Shown: piece by piece, positions 11,970 through 27,208 of the stretch
Position numbering within the stretch: the first letter of the stretch is position 1
Layout of the letters: the number at the start of each line of letters is the position of its first letter
The notes under the pieces: generated by a model
Told to the model about the DNA's origin: nothing
Database searches by the model: none
Seen by the model: only the letters and a program-made list of their open reading frames with translations
Origin: Piliocolobus tephrosceles
Lineage: Eukaryota > Chordata > Mammalia > Primates > Cercopithecidae
DNA length: 64,000 bases
Reading direction: 5' to 3'
Assembly (NCBI RefSeq): GCF_002776525.5
Contig: NC_045439.1
Location: 161,541,485 to 161,605,484 of the forward strand
Position numbers and translations under genes: made by a program

Positions 11970-13151
11970 ATATGCAGAAAATTGAGAGTGGACCCCTCCC
12001 TTACACCTTATACAAAAATCAAATCAAGATGGATTAAAGACTTAAATGTAAAACTCAAAACTATAAAAACCCTAGAAGAAAATCTAGGCCATGCTATTCA
12101 GGATATCGGCATGGGCAAAGATTTTATGACAAAAATGTCAAAAGCAGTTTCAAAAAATGCAAAAATTGACAAACGGGACCTCATTAAACTAAATAGCTTC
12201 TGCACAGCAAAAGACACTGTCATCAGAGTGAACAGACAGCCTACAGAATGGGAGAACATTTTTGCAAGCTATCCATCTGACAATTGTCTAATATCCAGAA
12301 TCTACAAGGAACTTAAACAAATTTACAAGGAAAAAACAACCCCATTAAAAAGTGGGCAAAGGACAGGAACAGATAATTCTCAAAAGAAGACATTCATGCA
12401 GCCAACAAACATGAAAAAAAGCTTAACATCACTGATCATTAGTGAAATGCAAATCAAAACTACGGTGAGATACCATCTCACACCAGCCAGAATGGTGACT
12501 ATTACAAAGTCAAGAAACAACAGATGCTGGCGAGACTGTGGAGAAACAGGAACACTTTTACACTGTTGGTGGGAAGATAAACTAGTTCAGCCATTGTGGA
12601 AGACAGTGTGGTGATTCCTCAAAGACCTAGAACTAGCAATCCCATAACTGGGTATATACAAAGGAATATAAATCATTCTATTATAAAGATACATGCATGC
12701 ATACGTTCATTGCAGCACTATTCACAATAGCAAAGACATGGAATCAACCCAAATGCCCATCAATGATAGACTAGGTAAGGAAAACGTGGTACATATACCC
12801 CATGGAATACTGTGCAGCCATAAAAAGGAACAAGATCATGTCCTTTGCTGACACCATCATCCTCAGCAAACTAACACAGGAACAGAAAATTAAACACCGC
12901 ATGTTCTCACTTATAAGTGGGAGCTGAACAATGAGAACAGATGGACACAGGGTGGGGAATAACACACATTGAGGCCTGGGGCAGGGTAGTGTGGGGAGGG
13001 AAAGCATCAGGAAAATTAGCTAATGAATGCTGGGCTTAATACCTAGGTGATAGGTTGATAGATGCAGCAAACCACCATGGCACGTGTTTATCTTTGTAAC
13101 AAACGTGCACATCCTGCACATGTATCCCGGAACTTAAAAAAAAAAAAAAGT
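11970..13151 (+). mobile_element. 5'-truncated L1PA-type LINE-1
   Basis: The insert contains the last part of L1 ORF2, open from 11982 to 12614 for about 210 codons and then broken. The 3' UTR follows, with 'aaacgtgcacatcctgcaca' and a poly(A) run at 13136-13149. A 10-bp target-site duplication 'agcaggcagg' is at 11960-11969 and 13152-13161. The element is truncated within ORF2 and lacks RT and endonuclease, so it is immobile. The 3' UTR looks like primate L1PA/L1PB. The exact subfamily cannot be told by eye. Confidence 0.92.
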
Positions 13152-14041
13152 AGCAGGCAGGGTGAGTGATGTTTGTTGAAGCAGAGGAAGAATATGCAAA
13201 AATCACTATTTGTGGAGCTGAAACCAAAAGCTGGGAGTTCCCGTGAAGTCTTTAGAAGTGAGGGAGCGGAGAGCAAGGTGGTGGCCAGATACGAAAAGTG
13301 GAGGTAGAGGGGAAAAGAGGGATGCAATTCAAAGACCGCCGCTCGATTTTAAGATCAGATGACTTGGGAAATACTGTTTTCCATGAGGAAATTGGAAATA
13401 ATTGGAAGGAGCTGGTGAATTGAAGGTAAAAAAGCCAATCGGCGTATGAGGGAGGGGTAAGCAATTGTTACATGAGGGATTTCTTCCTAAACACTGCTGG
13501 CCTCCGCCTTGCTTCTCACTGCTGTCTGCAAGGCAGACAGTCTTTTCTGCTGGCAGAGTGACAGTTCTTTTTCTTCTTTCCGGATCTGGGCCCATTAAGT
13601 TCCTAAACAGTAACAGCATGGTCTCTGACTCTCCCTGTCAGGCCAGTCACGGCCATAACCTACGTGATTCTGCAAGGTCTTACTGTGGCGCAGTGATGAG
13701 AGTGTATCTTAATTGGCACCTGGGCAGACGTGTTATCTGTTCATCCCCATTGGCTTATTCCTCTTACCTCCCATTTGATCTTGGGCAAGGCAAAGGGTGT
13801 GGCCAAACCCCACTGATGTCATTTTTACTGTCAAATTTAAAGCAGAGATATTGGGTGTCCAGTAGGCCATCAGAGATAACATGTCTTTATCCGTTTGTGT
13901 TTTTCAAAGTTTTACAATTGACGTGTTAGGTGCTGACCTGTTGTTCAGCTCAGGAGGCTGCAGATGGTCTCATCTGGGTGCTGTGACAAGGTCTTGTGCT
14001 GTTGTTATTCTGCTCATTCTCAGCCAGGCTTTCAAAGAGAG

Positions 14042-14325
14042 GGGAGGCCGAGGCGGGGGTATCGCTTGAGGCCAGGACTTCAAGACCAGCCTGGCCAACA
14101 TGGCAAAACCCCGTCTATACAAAAAATACAAAATGATCCGGGCATGGTGGCACATGCCTGTAATCCCACCTACTCAGGAGGCTGAGGTGGAAGAATCGCT
14201 TGAACCCGGGAGACAGAGGTTGCAGTGAGCCAAGATCGTGCCACTGCACTCCAGCCTGGGCGATAGAGAGAGACTGTCTCAAAAAAAAAAAAAAAGAAAA
14301 GAAAAGAAAAACAAAGAAAGAATGG
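14042..14325 (+). mobile_element. Alu element, 5'-truncated
   Basis: Begins within the left arm at 'gaggccgaggcgggggtatc', contains the middle A-rich linker and right arm, and ends in a poly(A)/(gaaaa)n tail at 14281-14325. Confidence 0.9.
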
Positions 14326-14597
14326 GAAGCCTAGAGATACGGATTTCGATAACTCAAAAACTCAAACCCTGTACATTTTCAAATCTCCAAAATTCTAAGA
14401 ATCTGTTACATTCTAATCTGCATTGTCATAGGCAGCAAACACACAGAGTCACACAGTTGCCTGAGCTTACCAGACACTCACAGACCGAGTTTGCTTTGGA
14501 CCAACAATAAGAAAGTGAATTAAAGTAAAAAGACCTTTTCGGATCTGACACCAAGCAAAAATCATTGCCCACACGGTTTGTGTCCATTATAGCTGCT

Positions 14598-14770
14598 GTT
14601 GATAAAGTACCTATTGTGAGTCAGGTGTGTGCTAAATACTCGACGCTCACATATCCACTTTGTCATGAACTAGTGAACTAGCAGATGGAGGTTATTCAGA
14701 TGGGGAAATTGAGGCCGAGAGCTCAAAGAGGTTGCTCAAGGCCACCCTAGTAGTGAGTGTCAGGTCCACG
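14598..14770 (+). repeat. MIR SINE
   Basis: Diverged MIR wording: 'attgtgagtcaggtgtgtgc', 'cagatggggaaattgaggcc', 'aaggccaccctagtagtgag'. This is an ancient mammalian SINE. Confidence 0.75.
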
Positions 14771-15377
14771 CTACCTTACTGCCTTTGTAGTTATTTAGAA
14801 GCCCCATGGTTTCTGAAAGACCTTGAGAATTTGCGCCACTGCTACCTCCCGGTCAGGATTCGCAAGCTAGGAGAGGACAGGCAGGGTCAACCCACGGGAA
14901 GGAGCCTTGAGGAAATCGGTAATGAATTTCCAAGTTCGATGTGCGTGAAAATGTTTCAGACCGTCTTGCCTGGCTCTGCTGACGTGTGGTCAGAGGAGGG
15001 TGAGCTTTATGTTTTCCAGAGCTCTAAATAAAGACAAATGCTGGCACTGCAACCCTGATTGCCTCATTTACTCTTGTCCCCGCAAAGAGATTGAACGCCA
15101 CACTGCTGACACAGAGAAGGAATTTAGTGTTGGTTGCTGAACAGTGGAGCTAAAATGGACACGAGAGGTCATTTATTCCCACCCTTAATGTGATGAGGAG
15201 AGCAGAACTCAGTGATGTCAGCTGACGCACTGCAACCACATTGTCTCTTGCTGCTGTCATTATTAATGCTATTGGCATCACCAATATCCATAGCTCATTT
15301 AATAGTCACTAGTAGTTTGAAAAACAAGATCATGTGAATTACGATGATGCATTATATGTCACTCAGTGATTCTAGGT

Positions 15378-15469
15378 ATCTTTCATCCGTACAATGATAA
15401 TTTCATTGGATTCTTACCGTAATATCTTTCATCCTTACAATGGTAATTTCATTGAATTCATTGGTAAGG
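15378..15469. repeat. 46-bp imperfect tandem duplication
   Basis: The unit 'atctttcatccgtacaatga...' starts at 15378 and again at 15424, with substitutions (cgtaca/cttaca, gataat/ggtaat). The second copy is followed by a further partial 'cattgaattcattggtaagg'. Confidence 0.8.
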
Positions 15470-15994
15470 ATTATCATCCAAGCTCTGCCCCCTAACTGTG
15501 GAGAAAGGGGCTCATGGGATTTGCTCCCAGCGAGGCCTCAGGTCAGGCTGGCCTCGGCCCCAGCCGGCCTCCCCACAGCTCTCCCTGCTGGCAGTGCTCA
15601 GGCACGTGCCCCTGGTCCCGGGTTAGTATGCCACTTGGCCTTGAACCCAGGAGGAGCCATCAATGACTGTATGCTGTCCCCAGTCCCACTGAGGAAAGTG
15701 ATGGGTGGGCTGCAGCCTCCATGTTCCACGAATCCCATCGCGTCTCACGTCCTCAGTCTGCCTCCCTCCAGGCCTTTGCAGGAGGCACCTCCACCCTCAG
15801 ACCTCTACCACTCCCAGAGGACCTCTATGTCCCCCTCCCTGCGTCTCTCCTTCTCTTCCCTCCCTGCTGCTTCCCTTTCGTCCTTGAGCAGATTTGGCAC
15901 TGAGTTGCCAGCTCCTCATTAGCTGATGAGGGAAGCACTGTTTCCTGTGCTCTGCACACTGTTTAGATGAACGCTTGTGTTCTCAGGTGGCCCC

Positions 15995-16350
15995 TGATAC
16001 GGTTTGGCTCTGTGTCCCCACCCAGATCTCACCTTGGATTATAATAATCCCTGCATGTCAAGGGCGGGACTAGTAGAGGTAATTGGATTATGGGGGCAAT
16101 TCCTCCATGCTGTTCTCATGATAGTGAGTGAGTCTCACGAGATCTGATGGTTTTATAAGCGTCTGGCATTATTTCCCCTGCTGGCACTCCTCTCTCCTGC
16201 CACCCTGTGAAGAGATGCCTTCCGCCATGACTGTAAGTTTCCTGAGGCCTCCCCAGCCATGTGGAACTGTGGGTCCATTCAACCTCTTTTCTTGATAAAT
16301 TACCCAGTCTTGGGTATTTCTTCATAGCAGCATGAGAACGGACTAATACA
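15995..16350 (+). mobile_element. MST/THE1-type solo LTR (ERVL-MaLR)
   Basis: Begins 'tgatacggtttggctctgtg', contains 'tctcacgagatctgatggtt', 'ccccagccatgtggaactgt' and 'aaattacccagtcttgggta', and ends 'agaacggactaataca'. This is a complete solo LTR of the MaLR class. The flanking 5-mers are gcccc and gtccc, a plausible imperfect target-site duplication. Confidence 0.88.
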
Positions 16351-16379
16351 GTCCCTGACTGTCAGAACTGCCCTAAGCT

Positions 16380-16695
16380 TTGGGCTCCTTTGCAAGCTTC
16401 CAGCTTCATATATTCCAGCCCAGTCACATCTTCTAGAGGCTGCCCGCTCTCTTCGGCTTACGGCCCCCCCTTACCCCATCCTCAAGCCAGCAGTGCTGAG
16501 TGGAGCCCTTTGTCATGCTTCTAACCTCTCTGATTACGGAAGTTCTCTGTTTTTAAGGGGGCAACTGATTAGATTGCACCCCCTGGGAAAATCATGTACA
16601 AGCTTCTGATATTAAGGCCCAGAACCTGAATTCCATGTGCATAGTGTCTTTTGCCAAGTAAGGTACCATATTCACAGGTGTGACACCAGGGGTGC
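16380..16695 (-). repeat. MLT1-type LTR fragment, antisense
   Basis: Reversed MLT1 wording: 'cacatcttctagaggctgcc', 'tcaagccagcagtgctgagt' and 'aaggtaccatattcacaggt'. Old and partial. Confidence 0.6.
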
Positions 16696-16789
16696 AGGTC
16701 CTGCTTGCCACACCACCTTCACACCCAGGATGGCATGGACAGCAGGTGCCTGTTGGAGAGTGGAAGGCTTGGAGTAGGGAATGCGGCCG

Positions 16790-17010
16790 GGTGCTGCTTC
16801 AGGCACTCCGTGCTTGTAAATCTTGATGTAGGTCATGCAGTCATAGCCAGAGCCCTCAGACATGGCTGCTGTTTTAATCCCATTCTATGACGAAGGCACT
16901 GAGGCACAGAGAATAAGTGACCTGACAAAGTCACAGAGCTGGAGGGACCCAGGCAGTCTGGTCTCAGAGCCCACATTCTCACCTGCTGCACCATCGTGCG
17001 CTCTGCAGAG
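16790..17010 (+). repeat. MIR SINE
   Basis: Diverged MIR core and tail: 'gaggcacagagaataagtga', 'gacaaagtcacagagctgga', 'ccaggcagtctggtctcaga'. It ends about 240 bp before the GABRA5 exon at 17254. Confidence 0.75.
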
Positions 17011-17081
17011 AAGCACACACGTACCAGAAAGTGCCAGACAGCAGCCTGGCACCCAGGCCTTTAGACATGGGAAGAAGCTGA

Positions 17082-20255
<3,174 letters not shown>

Positions 20256-20426
20256 TGACCAATTCATTAAGAATTTAATGTTAAGGATTAGGGTTTAGGA
20301 TTTCTCTCCAAAGAAGGATTTAAGGAACATCACATGGTCTATTTACAGTTATTTCCTTGCTGTAAAGCCTTTTTGCGTGGTTTGACCTTGCCAGCATGTA
20401 TCTGTTTTATGTGAGATTTTGCTATG

Positions 20427-20653
20427 CAGGTTGAGCGTCCCTTATCCCAAATGCTTGGAACCAAAAGTGTTTCGGATGTCAGATATTTTTTAATTTTGGA
20501 AGAATTGCATGATACCAGTTGAGTATCTCTAATCTGAAAATCTGAAATGAGCTCCGCGGAGCATTGTCTTTGAGCGTTATGTCGGTGCCCAAAAAGTTTT
20601 GGATTTTGTAGCATTTCAGGTTTCAGATTTTTGAAATAGGGATCCTCAGTCTG
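20427..20653 (+). mobile_element. MER2-like DNA transposon (TcMar-Tigger)
   Basis: Begins 'caggttgagcgtcccttatc' and ends with the inverse 'agggatcctcagtctg', a terminal inverted repeat pair. It contains 'tttcggatgtcagat', 'tgtcggtgcccaaaaagttt' and 'gcatttcaggtttcagattt' of the MER2 consensus. Internally deleted and non-coding. It is followed by ta, the target dinucleotide of this class. Confidence 0.8.
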
Positions 20654-21623
20654 TAGTATTTTTGGTTCTCATCAAGTATGACGTTGTAAGTTATCAGGCA
20701 GTTTTCTTTGAAATGTGCATGCCACTTTAAAATTAATCACCAAATAACAACCAAAGAGATGCAATAGGAATAAATTACATCTGTATACCTGATGAGAACC
20801 TAGAGCAGCATCATTTTACGTCCCTAAGACATCAGCTAAATTGGGAGAACTCTAACTCAGGAGGTGCCGCGGCCCAGCAGACACAGCTGAGCCTCTGAGT
20901 CTTAATTACCTCGAAGCTCAGCTGCCTCAGATTCAGGAAGATACTAAAGACACTTCTGCCAGTCCGTTGTGATCCTGGATGCTCACATCTCCGTAAACTA
21001 AAGTACGATTCACACATCAGCATTTGCTATTGCAGTTTCCTTTCCAAAGCAGGAAAATGGTAGCATGCGTTTTATCTTAATGCTCTCCCAGAGTGTAGGC
21101 TGACCAAGAGCTCAGGGGGTTCAGGAGCGAGGGGCACAGGGGTGCTCCCGTCTCATCATCACTCCGCCTCCAGCCAAGAGTCCAGCTTCGCTTGCCAAGC
21201 CCATGCGAGCATCAGGATTGCTTCAGGAAGGTGTGGAGGTTGGCTGGTGACCAGGCAGTGCTCCCCGAGTTCATGTGCCCATGAACTCATTAGGGGAAAT
21301 GAGTTGGTAGGCAGAAGGAAAGCGGGCAGGGCATTGCCTGTTACTGTCGGGGTTTTTTGGCAGGGAGTGGAGGGAGATTCCCAATGCATGTTAAGATAGT
21401 AAAGGCCCAAGAAGAAGACTCAAGAGGCTTGTTTAAGATCCTGCGTAGAGCTCTTCCCCCTCAACACAGCGATTAATTGGATTTCTAAAAAAAATCGAAG
21501 CTCTCTATTGATTCCTTTGGAAGGGCTGATTTCATGCAGGGAGTGACGTTCACCGTGTACTTGTGGAGCTGTGAAGGATGGCATTGAATGAAACCCCAGG
21601 CGTACTACGTGTCCTCAGTGCCG

Positions 21624-22034
21624 TGCTGGTCTCCTGGGACTGCCGTAACCAAGTCCCACACACTGGGGGCTTCAACAGCAGAAATGTATCATCTCACACT
21701 TCCGGAGGCTGGAAGGCTGGGATCAGGGCGTTGGCAGGGCTGGCTCCTCCTGGGGCCTGCAAGGGAAGGGTCTGTTCCCGGCCTATCTGTTGGCCTCTGG
21801 TAGCTCCTTAGCTCATGGCAGCATCACTCCAGCCCTCACACAGCATGCTCCCTGTGTGGTGTCTGTCTCCAAGGTTCCCCATTTTATAAGGGGCGTCAGT
21901 CACAGATGAGGGCCCACCTCAGTGACCTCATTTTAACTTAATTACTTCCTTAAATACTGCATTTCCAAATAAGGCCATAATCCAGAGTACTGGAGGTTAG
22001 GACTTCAACATACGAATTTTGCCGGCCCACAGTT
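21624..22034 (-). repeat. MLT1-type LTR, antisense
   Basis: Reversed MLT1 wording: 'ctcctgggactgccgtaacc', 'ttccggaggctggaaggctg', 'cattttataaggggcgtcag', 'gacttcaacatacgaatttt'. About 410 bp, diverged. Confidence 0.7.
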
Positions 22035-22867
22035 TTTAGCAGGTGTGTTCCACCCCCATCGCCCACACAGGTGCATGCTTCTGCAGACGGCAGGGCTGGC
22101 AGGTGGAAGCATTGTGAACTGCGAGAGTCCAGCAGGCCTGGCTCCCAGTGTGGGTCGTCTCGTCTCCTTGCTGGCAAGCTTGGGCACCTTGCTAAATACT
22201 TTCAAATCCTCAGGCTCCCCAACCTGCCAAACAAGGATACTGACACCCATCCAGAATGCAGCTTAGACTAGAGTCTGACACTCAGTGGACCCAGTAGCTG
22301 CTGCATAATCTGCCAGTCCTAAGGAACGTCCTCTTCCAGGGATCCAGCCTGGCTGTGTGGTCACTGCAGAGTTTTCCTAGTGGCCACAGGCTCCACGCAC
22401 AGCAGGCTCCAGGGGACACTGTTCCCTCTTTGAGGGACTGACATGCCCAGAACCAGATCCATATATGGCGCTTCTGTTGCTCTCTGGCTCCTACAAGTCT
22501 GCAGTCAGGTGAAAGTCTGTCTTGCCTGTTTGCAGGGAGCCCTCTACTTCCAGGTGCATAGTAAATCAGTGGGAGGCACCTACTGGCTGCCGTGTGAATG
22601 TGACTGTCATTCTGCCTTGGATCTTGCCTTCGTGCTACAGAAACACATCACTCGCTCTACATGTCTTTGTTGAGCACTGGCTGTTTGCCTGGCTTTGTTC
22701 ATGGCAGTGGAAGCCAAAATCAGACCGGAATCCCTGCCCTCCTCAGTTCATATTCTAAAGGGAAGGGACAGTCAAGACACGGAACGTCAGCAGTTGTCTA
22801 TCTGAGTGCTGTGAATCTGTTAGGTGTTAGCAAAACAGTAGAGGAAAGCGCAGGGTGGGATTAAAAT

Positions 22868-23136
22868 CACCAGTCCCTTGGGAGGCCGAGGCGGGCGGAT
22901 TGCATGAGGCCAGGAGTTCGAGACCAGCCTGGCCAACGTGGCGAAACCCCGTCTCTACTAAAAATACAAAAATTAGCCAGGTGTGGGGATGCCTGCCTGT
23001 AATCCCAGCTGCTCAGGCAGCTGAGGCACAAGAATTGCTTGAACCCCGGAGGCAGAGCTTGCAGTGAGCCGAGATCACGTCACTGCACTCCAGCCTGGGC
23101 AAGACTCTGTCTCAAAAAAATAAAAATAAAAATAAG
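22868..23136 (+). mobile_element. Alu element close to an exon, 5'-truncated
   Basis: Starts within the left arm ('ttgggaggccgaggcgggcg') and ends in an (aaaat)n tail. An approximate target-site duplication 'aatcaccagtccc' / 'aatcactagtccc' flanks it near 22864 and 23137. It sits about 110 bp upstream of the GABRA5 acceptor at 23247. Confidence 0.9.
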
Positions 23137-23247
23137 AATCACTAGTCCCCTTCGTGTCTATCATTTTGGGCATGTTGTACCGGGGTCCTGGGTGCTGGCA
23201 CTGAACCCTGTTTCCGTTTTCCGCTCTGCCCCGCCTGACCCCCGCAG

Positions 23248-23459
23248 GGGTCACCACGGTGCTGACCATGACGACCCTCAGCATCAGCGCCCGGAACTCT
23301 CTGCCCAAAGTGGCCTACGCCACCGCCATGGACTGGTTCATAGCCGTGTGCTATGCCTTCGTCTTCTCGGCGCTGATAGAGTTTGCCACGGTCAATTACT
23401 TCACCAAGAGAGGCTGGGCCTGGGATGGCAAAAAAGCCTTGGAAGCAGCTAAGATCAAG
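23248..23459 (+). CDS. GABRA5: GABRA5 coding exon, second from last (M2, M3)
   Basis: A 212-bp exon. Two bases complete a Gly codon, followed by VTTVLTMTTLSISARNSLPK, the pore-lining M2 helix with its threonine ring and the conserved ARNSLPKV at its outer end. M3 follows (about AMDWFIAVCYAFVFSALIEF), then ATVNYFTKRGWAWDGKKALEAAKIK, the start of the cytoplasmic loop. The acceptor is cag at 23245-23247 with a pyrimidine-rich tract. The donor is gtactg, weaker than the gtgagt donors of the other exons. It ends on a complete codon (phase 0). Identity to alpha-5 is clear from the RGWAWDGKKALEAAK loop segment. Confidence 0.97.
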
Positions 23460-26367
23460 GTACTGACTGTTTCTCCTCCCTCCTTCCAGGTCCCCTTGAC
23501 AGAGAAAGTGTGCCTGATTCTATCCAAACATAAGACAAGGTGCTGCTCTTTCCTACCTGGCAGCTCCCAAATGCTCCTTCCCTTATACTCAAGGCCCTCA
23601 CCAAGTCTTACTGACAACGAGTCCAATTTCACTCCAGCAAAAGGTGACAGGATGTGAATGGCTTGGGCCTGTTTATATTCAAGCCTATTATTTTGGCAGA
23701 AGCAACTCCTGTCTCTTGAGGGACAACGTGTCTGGTTTTAATTGTGGAATCTGTTGTTCTGCTCGTTTTATCCCACTTCACCTGGAGGCTGTCCTCTTCA
23801 GGTGGCCTTCAGGTCGAGACGGGGGCGCCAGCATAATGGAAGGAGTTCATCAGCAAAGCACACCCAAGCCCCGCTGAGTCCATGATCTGACCCCCTTTTA
23901 CCAGGCCCAGAAATTGTTGTGAAAGCATTACTCTGTTCAAAGCAAAGAACCATCAAGTATTTAAAGGGTGATTTATGCCCAGATCTTAACATTTGAAGAA
24001 AAAAAATGTGACCAAGATTCCAAGCTGCATTGTCTCCTTGGGGAGATAAGAATAGCATTCATGGACAGTAAATAAAGCAGCATATGGTGAACTGCTAATT
24101 TCACCACACAGAAAACAAACACACAAATCTCTGTAAGGAGAGAACAGGAGGTCAGAGCCATTGGGTTGACCTGAAAGTAAAACGTAATCTGTCCTTTGGA
24201 AAATCAGCATGAAGGGAGTCCTGGAAGGCATTAGAGAGGCCTCGAAGTGATAAGTCCCGACCTCCCAGCCAGGGACCACAAGCCGACCGATTACATCAGA
24301 CCAGGAGGCCCTGGTTCCACTGGGAGAACTGCTTCCATCCCATCCACAGCCCTGTGCTTGCTCTGCGGGTTAGACTCTGCTGTCAGGAGTTCTGGCCTGA
24401 CCTCGCCCATTGTGCCTTCACTATTTCCACGTGCCAGGAGTCCCTCCCCTGCTCTAGTTTCAGCATAGAAGCCCCACTCCCAAGCCTAGCTCCCGGGCTG
24501 CGGGAAGGCCTGGCAGGACCCGTTCTGGGTGCTCTCATGGAGGGAGGAAAGGAGAAGCTGGAGGAAGGGCCTCGGGCGTGGGTGTGCTTTGAGCGCTGGG
24601 AGGAGGGACAGGCGTGATCTGAGTGCACTGGGTGATAGGGACTGGGGAGCTGGGAGCAGGCTCTTCTCAGATGATGGAAGTTCTTGGCTGACACGTTTGA
24701 ACTTGTTCCTGCAGACCAGGGGGCCAGAGAAGGTGCTGTGCGGGGAGGAATGAGAAAGGCGTTTGGGGAGATGGGGCTTCCCAACACTCTGCACTGTGTT
24801 GCTGGAAGGTGCGTGTTTGTCACCTGCCTGGGACATAGACGGTGCCTGATGGATAGTGGGCTGGAGCCTGGTATGAAGTCAGGGAGCAGCCAGAAGTCCC
24901 TGACAGTCGCCAAGGTTGTCGGGGTCATGCCTGTGAGTCCGGGAGGAACATGAACCCGCGGGTGAACGGAGACAGCACGCATGTGGTTGGGTGTTGTTGT
25001 TGGGTGTCGCCGTCACTGGCTCATCTAATCACTGTAGATCTGAATTCTGAATGGAGGGTTGGAGGGAAGAGAGAGGATGAAGGTGACCTGCATTGTCTAA
25101 TTCGACGAGAGTTAGGGTCTTCTAGAATAAACAGCATGCCTCAGGCTGGCTTGTGGAATGTCAAGACTCTCTTGTTCCTGGGAAGGCAGAGGCGCTGGGG
25201 GTTCCACCCCTGCTGCCAGGAAGTGTCCGTGTGCCGGAAGGCACGGAGCATCTGCAGGCAGCACACCCCGTGGTCAGACTCCGCCGCGAGCGTGAATACC
25301 ACAGCCTGGTGTCAGCCTATTCGAGTAAACTGTTCCATGGAAGTAGAGAGGACTTTACAAAAATAATTGTTCCAAGCTGGGATCTCCAGAAGCAAACACT
25401 GGGTCAGTGTTTGGGGTGTAAGGCAGTTTTTAGGAGTGAAGGTTTGGGAAAGGAAACAGGAGGCAGTGAGATTCAGAGAGGAAGAAACCAAACCGTGATG
25501 CAGGCCTACAAGGTGCAGGCTCACCCGCTGGGGAGTGTGGAGCAGCTGGCCAGCGGAGTTGCCCCGTGTCAGGGATGTAGCCAGGGCTTTAGACTCCTGC
25601 CTTGCTGCCCAACAGATGTGTCTGGTTTCCTCAGGAGGGGCATGAGTCTGGCCAGACCGCCCTCTGCAACTCAGGCTTCCAGAAGAGCTGACACCCGGCC
25701 ACACTGCCTGCAGCTGGGGAGCACGTCCTTCCGGACAGGCGGATTCTGGGGCGCGTGTTCATCTCCACCACCAGCGCCGTGACTATGCTGAGTCCCAGGC
25801 GGGTGCTCCCTGCCACCCGCCCCCACCCCGCTGCACATTCCTTCCCAGTAAAAACGCGCACCCTCAGGACAGAGCAGTATCTTCTAAAGGGCTTGCCCTT
25901 CACTTGGTTCCACCCAGAGCTAGAACCATTCTAAGCAGTAACTCACATGTATGGGTTTCTTCTGGCGGATCTGCATGAGCGCTCATGTGACGGTGGGGAA
26001 GGCGGGGCTGGCAAAACTGCCATGGCATTTCTGAGGTGTGGCCCGCCTCCCACAGGCTCCAGCACGCTTTCCCCAGGAGGTCCTCATGCCCCTGCCCCTG
26101 GCCTGGTTTTGGTTCACCTGTTTCACCTGTGTCCCCTGACTCCTGCTCTATGCTTGGCCTTTCTGCTTTTTATCTTTTGTTTATTCTTAACGGTTGATTT
26201 ATTTTCTTTACTCTCTTGTGTTTTTCAAGTTTTAATTAATGAGACTATATTACTTTAGTAGTGGAACACAGGTTGTCTAACATTTTATGGTGCACATTTT
26301 AAAACATACAGCAATGTTTAAAGAGGTTTACAGTGAAACCGTCTGCTGTTAACATTTACCTGTGCCT

Positions 26368-26655
26368 GTGACCTCACCACCTGTTACCTCTCCCTCTCTC
26401 TGTCCAGCAGTACACCCATCCTCAATCTGTCATTTTTTTTTTTTGCTACATTTCAAAATAAATTTCCGATGGCCGTGCATTTCCCACTCCATATGTCAGC
26501 ATGCATGTCATTACAACTAGAGTCCAATACCAGCTTACTGTTTTATTCCTTCGAAGCAAAATTTGTAGTGTGACATGCACAAGTATTAACAGCATCTTTG
26601 CTGAGTGTGGCCAAATATGTACATCGTGTGTAACTCGAATCCCTGCCACAGCAGA
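26368..26655. repeat. Duplicated 288-bp segment, copy 1 (intronic)
   Basis: Shares about 96 percent of bases by eye (around 12 differences) with 30182-30470, in the same orientation. It includes a poly-T of about a dozen bases and the 'gctacatttcaaaataaatt' segment. It resembles part of an old LINE 3' region that continues to about 26770 ('ccaccataatgtaacttacc'). Confidence 0.92.
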
Positions 26656-26789
26656 GGACATCTCCAGCCTCCAGAAAGCTCACCATGCCTCTTCCCAGGC
26701 AGTGCTTGACCCCACCTCTCCAAACATATCCACTATTTTTATTTCTTCCACCATAATGTAACTTACCTGTTTAGAATTTTATATCCAAA

Positions 26790-27010
26790 AAAAAACTTCG
26801 CAAAAAATGTATACAAGAATGTTCATAGCTGCTTAATCCGTAAGAGTTAAGATTAGAAACAGTCCAGGTGTCCATCGACTGGAGAGTAAGCAAACGGTGG
26901 CACATTCATGCAAAGATACATCACTCAGCCATGAAAAGGAGAGGATGACTGATACGCACAGCAATATGGGTGATTCTCAAAAGCCTTGTGCTGGGTGGAA
27001 GAGACCTTGC
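26790..27010 (+). repeat. Old L1 ORF2 3'-end fragment
   Basis: Recognisable from 'gttcatagctgcttaatccg', 'aggtgtccatcgactggaga' and 'gatacatcactcagccatga', the C-terminal ORF2 wording of a diverged L1M element. Confidence 0.7.
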
Positions 27011-27208
27011 CAAAAGAGTGCATTCTGTACCATGATGTTTAATCGCGTCCTTTCCTCCTTCCCCACAGGCCGCATCTTAGGGCTTCCCTTATATCCACAA
27101 CCTTATTCCCTCCCGCTGGTGCACTTGAAGGTAAAGAAGTGATGGCTGCCTTGCAGGGGGGAAGTCCTCATTCCGTTTATGCCAAGATCTTGAGAAATGC
27201 CAGACTTT

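Noticed and set aside
11982..12614. Open frame of 210 codons on the + strand
   Set aside because: It is the C-terminal part of L1 ORF2 in a 5'-truncated element with its own target-site duplication and poly(A), not a host gene.
24383..25782. Open frames of about 200 codons on both strands in the last GABRA5 intron
   Set aside because: No domain, no clear start context, overlapping frames on opposite strands, and GC-rich composition. Most likely chance.
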